This document shows positions 6,021-9,250 of a DNA stretch of 9,250 nucleotides, one piece after another. Location: assembly GCA_003164375.1 (NCBI GenBank), contig PLTE01000222.1, positions 15,656 to 24,905 on the forward strand, given 5' to 3'. The DNA comes from Hyphomicrobiales bacterium. GTDB taxonomy: Bacteria; Pseudomonadota; Alphaproteobacteria; Rhizobiales; Xanthobacteraceae. Numbering within the stretch: the stretch's first letter is position 1; the number at the start of each line of letters is the position of its first letter. The notes under the pieces were generated by a model. It did not search any database. It was not told where the DNA came from and saw only the letters and a list, made by a program, of their open reading frames with translations. The position numbers and the translations under genes are program-made.

Positions 6021-8123
6021 TCAGCGATCTGCCCCTCGAAGGGCTTGGTCGCGCTTGAAGCAGTCGGCTGGCGGTGCTTCTGCGGGATCGCGTGCGGGCG
6101 CCTGCGCCTGCATGTCCGGCACCGACAGTTCGCCGATGGCTTCACGGATCGCGATCGGCTGCCGTCCATCGGAACCGATCAGCCATATTCGGTAGCGGTC
6201 GTCCGGCAGCGAAACCGCGGGCGAGCGCCAAGGGGCCAACGTGGCCCTCTGCGGCGATCCAACGGTCAGGTCGCCAAAGCGAACCGGACGCACCTGCTGC
6301 TCGCCGGCAAAGCAGAGCACGGGAGCAATGATGGTGCGAAAATACAGGCCCGTGTAGCCACGCAGAAGACTGCCGTGCAAGACCGCCACATAGCCGGGAC
6401 CCTCGCGGCGGATCTCAATGCCAATGGGAGCATGGTGGCCCGGTTGGGATACGGCGAATACCGCCACACCGTCCTTGACCTTTGCTGCGGCGGGCGCGCC
6501 CGCTGCCAGATAGGCCGCCTCAAAGGCGGTGGCAATGTAGCCGTTGGGAAAGGTCTTCAAACAGTTGCCGTCGCGCGTGGTGTACGGAAGGTAGAGAAAA
6601 TGCGCGCTCGCGGCCGCCGGCTTTCCAACCATCGCACCAAGCCCAGCCAACGACGGCGACACGGTCAACGCGTTGGACAGATCGGCGGCACTATCGGCGT
6701 CGGCATCCGCGTCTGCTTTGGCAACGACCGCAACGCAATCCTCGCGATTCACGCCCGCATTGGTCGCCGGAAGGGTTTGGTAGAGGAACGACATGTGGTT
6801 GGGGATGCCATTGGAAGCAACGATCCAACGATGCGGATCGACCCGCAGGAATTCGGCCACGTGCGATTCGAAATCGTCGCGGTCGGCGAACAAGGACGGC
6901 TTGAGCGTGGCGGCGATTTCGCTCTGCGCCGCCACCGATGCGAGCTGGAAGGGCACCGGGTCGAATGCGGCGATGCCCGCCAGCAATGGCCGGAACGCCA
7001 ACAGGCCGCAAAGCACAACGGCACCGGCCTGACCGAACGGCCCCCGGCGGCTCAAGCCGACAACCAGCCGCGCCGCGGCCAGTCCAACAAGCGCAGCAGC
7101 CGCAGGCGTCGCCGCCACCATGTGACGGGCCAAAAGATCGGACACCAAGGCAGTAACGGCAGTGACGAGGAGGATCAGCGTAAACAAACCGACCGGTGCA
7201 CCGTCAAAGACTTTGCGGGGATAGCAAATCGTAGCGATAGTTCCGGCCGCCGCGAGCAGCAGTGCCAATAGATCGCCGGCGAAGAGCAATATGCGGATCG
7301 ATGTGCCACGGTCGGCGAATTCAGTGGCACCACCCCCGAACAGCTCGGCAAACAGCCGTGCCTTCGGCCACAGCCGGTTGACCTCCCAGAATACATAATT
7401 CTCGCTCGCATCACCCGGCAGCGCCCCCGCCGTCTGAAGCAGATGAGCACTGCCCATCAGAACATTGGGAAGATAGGGAACGGTGAGACCGAGGAATACG
7501 GCGACGGCGTGGCGCCACGTCAGGCGCGGGCGATAGATCGCGGTCGCCAAGATCAATCCCAATGCCACCTGCGTAATCTCAAGATGAATCTGCATTCCGA
7601 TTGCGAGCGCGGCGGTGGCCAAGCCCAAAGGCATCGCCCGCCCCCGGGCAAGAAAGGAATATCCGAACAGGGTCGCCGCTGTAGCGAAGATCAGGATGAA
7701 ACCCGGATTCCATACCCCGAGCGTTTGGCCCACGATGACCGAACCGGCCAGGGCGACGGCGACCAGGGCGCCAGCCAAAGGCGATGCGCTGCGGGCAAAG
7801 AACAGTCCGATGAACGCAACCGACGCGGCGAACAGCAAAACGACGCCGATATTAACCGTGATCACATTTCGGCCGACGGCCAAAATTGCCGCCAGTAGCA
7901 GATAGAAGGCGCCTCCCGGGCTGCGCATGCCGCCGTTGATTTCCGGCCCGGAAAGCGGCCAGTGTTGGGGCACGGACAAGGCCCGCCACAGGTCGCGGTC
8001 TCCCCAGACCGTCAGAAAGACGTTGCCTGAAGCGGCTAATCGTCCCGCCACCAGCACGGCGACTGCCGTCACCAGCAGTGCAACCAAGACTTTGTTGGAA
8101 AATTGCGGAGGACATCTGTGCAT
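6021..8123 (-). CDS. GT-C type membrane glycosyltransferase-like protein, function unknown
   Basis: From ATG 8123 this is a 700-residue protein with about eleven hydrophobic segments over its first roughly 400 residues and a soluble domain of about 300 residues at the C-terminus. The first loop after helix 1 contains GDRDLWRA (Asp42, Asp44) and, near residue 60, GPEINGG followed by RSPGG. An acidic pair in the first extracytoplasmic loop with a GPE..G.R.PG motif is typical of GT-C enzymes of the ArnT/PMT type, which use polyprenyl-linked sugars on the periplasmic side. The substrate cannot be inferred. The C-terminal part has no recognised motif and includes a short Ala-Asp repeat. The start is uncertain: the frame is open to GTG 8213, with another ATG at 8168, and none has a clear ribosome site. 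I favour 8123 because it leaves a short basic lead before helix 1. The gap of about 490 bp to pioA suggests it is not part of that operon. Confidence 0.7.
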   Translation of the reverse strand: MHRCPPQFSNKVLVALLVTAVAVLVAGRLAASGNVFLTVWGDRDLWRALSVPQHWPLSGPEINGGMRSPGGAFYLLLAAILAVGRNVITVNIGVVLLFAASVAFIGLFFARSASPLAGALVAVALAGSVIVGQTLGVWNPGFILIFATAATLFGYSFLARGRAMPLGLATAALAIGMQIHLEITQVALGLILATAIYRPRLTWRHAVAVFLGLTVPYLPNVLMGSAHLLQTAGALPGDASENYVFWEVNRLWPKARLFAELFGGGATEFADRGTSIRILLFAGDLLALLLAAAGTIATICYPRKVFDGAPVGLFTLILLVTAVTALVSDLLARHMVAATPAAAALVGLAAARLVVGLSRRGPFGQAGAVVLCGLLAFRPLLAGIAAFDPVPFQLASVAAQSEIAATLKPSLFADRDDFESHVAEFLRVDPHRWIVASNGIPNHMSFLYQTLPATNAGVNREDCVAVVAKADADADADSAADLSNALTVSPSLAGLGAMVGKPAAASAHFLYLPYTTRDGNCLKTFPNGYIATAFEAAYLAAGAPAAAKVKDGVAVFAVSQPGHHAPIGIEIRREGPGYVAVLHGSLLRGYTGLYFRTIIAPVLCFAGEQQVRPVRFGDLTVGSPQRATLAPWRSPAVSLPDDRYRIWLIGSDGRQPIAIREAIGELSVPDMQAQAPARDPAEAPPADCFKRDQALRGADR

Positions 8124-8213
8124 GTTCGCTAGTATTGGCACATTGCTTCGTTCCCGGCACTGCGACATCGCACCAATTGTGGGGGGTGGAAGGGCACCAA
8201 CGCAAAGCGCCAC

Positions 8214-8611
8214 GACACGGGAGCAGTTTATCGATTAGCCGACGATCGCGAATGGCGCCTTAGCTCGCTGTGTCCGCCGTTGTGACGACGGCGAAATAGA
8301 TGAAGTTTTAAGAAGAATCGGTGACCAAGCGCGGACGATGAATTTTCACAACCGCGAGGAAGCTTGCGAGACTGCGACCTGAACGGCGCGGTGGTCACAA
8401 TTCTGTGGTGCTTGGGCACCGCTGAAAACATATATTGAAGGCTTTCGGGCAGTCCAAAAAATTGCTACTACCCACATCGGTTCGGGCTTCATCGGGGCGA
8501 TCCCGGTTCGGTTGCCTCCTCGCCAGAGTTTTCCAATGCTCACGATCGGATGCTCGGCAGCGGCGGCGAACAGTGCGAAGCCGCGCGACCGCGCAAAATA
8601 AGGAAACGGCT
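8214..8611. promoter_or_regulatory. Divergent intergenic region, no gene seen
   Basis: About 400 bp between the leftward membrane-protein gene and the rightward small cytochrome contains no convincing coding frame. It should hold promoters for both. An AT-rich patch, CATATATTG, near 8428-8436 could be a -10 region for the plus-strand gene, but no good -35 sits at the right distance. A small hairpin, GGTGC-TTGG-GCACC, lies just upstream of this patch. The only supported site is AAGGA, 8 nt before ATG 8612. Confidence 0.35.
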
Positions 8612-8869
8612 ATGAGCAACAAAGAAAGTTCGAGCGCTTTGATCTCGGCAATACCAGTTCTGTGTGGCGGCGCCGGTCTGCTGGCTGCGGCATTGATCGC
8701 CGGCATGGCGACGCTACTGCCGCCGAACGCAGCGCAAGCCACGCCGGCTTATGCGGCGGCGACAAAGCTGCCATGTGGCAAGTGCCACGTCAGTCCGGCG
8801 GGCGGCGGGCCGAACACTGATTTCGGCAAGGCCTTCGCGGCCAACGGCCACAAATTGCCCGGCAAGTAG
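8612..8869 (+). CDS. Very small monoheme c-type cytochrome
   Basis: This is an 85-residue protein starting at ATG 8612, with AAGGA 8 nt upstream; the longer open frame to the left has no ribosome site. Residues 9-48 form a hydrophobic segment ending in small residues (NAAQATPAYA), readable as a Sec signal peptide. What remains is only about 35-43 residues with one heme site, CGKCH (55-59), followed by VSPAGGGPNTDFGKAF and His80 near the end. The pattern CxxCH-x-x-P-x-GGG-x-N-x-x-FG recurs in small bacterial heme-binding proteins and as a unit in larger ones, but I cannot name a function. His80 could be the sixth heme ligand. Cys18 lies in the hydrophobic core without a lipobox, so a lipoprotein is unlikely. 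The next gene on the same strand is ccmI, part of the machinery that would mature this protein. A role as a soluble or membrane-tethered carrier for the pio conduit is speculation from proximity. Confidence 0.72.
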   Translation: MSNKESSSALISAIPVLCGGAGLLAAALIAGMATLLPPNAAQATPAYAAATKLPCGKCHVSPAGGGPNTDFGKAFAANGHKLPGK

Positions 8870-8889
8870 CACATACCCGAACTCGCGCA

Positions 8890-8941
8890 CCGGCCGCCGC
8901 AATGCATCGGCTCTTGCCGAGCGTGGTGATGCGGCGGCCGG
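8890..8941 (+). terminator. Large inverted repeat between the monoheme gene and ccmI
   Basis: Two perfect 12-bp GC-rich arms, CCGGCCGCCGCA (8890-8901) and TGCGGCGGCCGG (8930-8941), enclose a second short hairpin, TCGGC-TCTT-GCCGA (8907-8920). The structure starts 20 bp after the stop of the small cytochrome gene. No T run follows, so it is not a classic rho-independent terminator; it may stop or pause transcription, or protect the 3' end of the upstream transcript. Confidence 0.55.
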
Positions 8942-9062
8942 CGGCTTCGAGAAACAATCCGGAATCAAACGGGGCGCCGGAAAACTGTGGTATCGAATAG
9001 CTTCCGCTCCGGCTCGTAAGTGAAGCGGCCGCTCCCGGCCGCGTGGTTCAGTAGGGCGTTCA

Positions 9063-9250
9063 ATGACACTATTCCTGATCTTGGCGGCGATGACGGCGAC
9101 AGCGGCACTGGCGGTGATCTGGCCGCTCGCCCGCCGCGCCGAGGCGGCGCGCTCCGGCAGCGACGTTGACGTCTATCGCGATCAGTTGAGCGAGGTCGAT
9201 CGTGACCTGACGGTGGGCCTGATCGGCAAGACCGAGGCGGACGCGGCCCG
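9063..9250 (+). CDS. ccmI: CcmI (CycH), c-type cytochrome biogenesis protein, N-terminal part
   Basis: The frame starts at ATG 9063, with AGGG about 8 nt upstream, and runs off the right edge after 62 codons. The first helix (about residues 2-22, TLFLILAAMTATAALAVIW) is followed by a basic PLARRAEAAR stretch and then VYRDQLSEVDRDLTVGLI. This order, an N-terminal membrane helix followed by a Y-x-x-Q-L-x-E-(I/V)-(E/D)-x-D-x-x-x-G-x-(I/L) segment, is characteristic of CcmI, which handles apocytochrome c for the CcmF/CcmH heme-ligation complex. In alphaproteobacteria ccmI commonly leads a ccmI-ccmE-ccmF-ccmH cluster, so those genes are expected to the right. Heme attachment by this system would be needed for all twenty c-heme sites visible in the window. 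Confidence 0.85.
   Translation, partial: MTLFLILAAMTATAALAVIWPLARRAEAARSGSDVDVYRDQLSEVDRDLTVGLIGKTEADAA

Noticed and set aside
5858..6169. A 103-codon minus-strand frame overlapping the end of the glycosyltransferase-like gene
   Set aside because: Composition is Arg/Ser-rich, it overlaps a better gene in another frame, and it has no ribosome site.
5901..7271. A 456-codon open frame on the plus strand
   Set aside because: It is antisense to the membrane protein at 6021-8123; the translation is Arg/Gln-rich and lacks any recognisable domain, as expected for a GC-rich shadow frame.
8435..8611. N-terminal extension of the small cytochrome to a TTG at 8435
   Set aside because: The extension is Arg/Ser-rich, has no ribosome site, and would bury the signal peptide; ATG 8612 has a good AAGGA.
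8751..9023. Plus-strand open frame overlapping the small cytochrome and the following gap
   Set aside because: It is a shifted frame over the cytochrome gene and a GC-rich hairpin, with an Arg-rich product and no ribosome site.

Overview
The window reads as a chromosomal segment from a GC-rich alphaproteobacterium, most likely Hyphomicrobiales/Rhizobiales near Rhodopseudomonas, Rhodomicrobium or Bradyrhizobium. This is judged from base composition, the PioA/PioB-like proteins and the CcmI (CycH) start; no search was run. Its theme is electron transfer across the cell envelope by c-type cytochromes.

Leftward (minus-strand) block. Three genes lie head to tail: a decaheme cytochrome of the MtrA/PioA family (4210-5526), an outer-membrane porin of the MtrB/PioB family (1804-4146), and a large protein that runs off the left edge (1-1642). 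The third gene joins nine c-type heme motifs to a membrane-embedded b-type cytochrome, the layout of a quinone-linked cytochrome such as Geobacter CbcL. Together they could form a path from the quinone pool (inner membrane), through periplasmic hemes, to a heme wire held in an outer-membrane porin. The direction, Fe(II) oxidation inward or extracellular respiration outward, cannot be read from the sequence. No PioC-type HiPIP and no surface MtrC-type decaheme cytochrome is visible here.

Between porin and quinone module (1643-1803) lie an unusual array of TTATG-cored direct repeats at 11-12 bp spacing and a short in-frame tail after the porin stop that looks weakly like the end of a response-regulator receiver domain.

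Middle. A 494-bp gap (5527-6020) separates the operon from a long membrane protein of GT-C glycosyltransferase type (about 6021-8123, minus). The gap carries the operon leader and one weak terminator candidate.

Right side (plus strand). After a gap of about 490 bp comes a very small monoheme cytochrome (8612-8869), then a strong 12-bp-arm inverted repeat (8890-8941), then the start of ccmI (9063 onward). CcmI belongs to the heme-attachment machinery that all the c-type cytochromes here would need.
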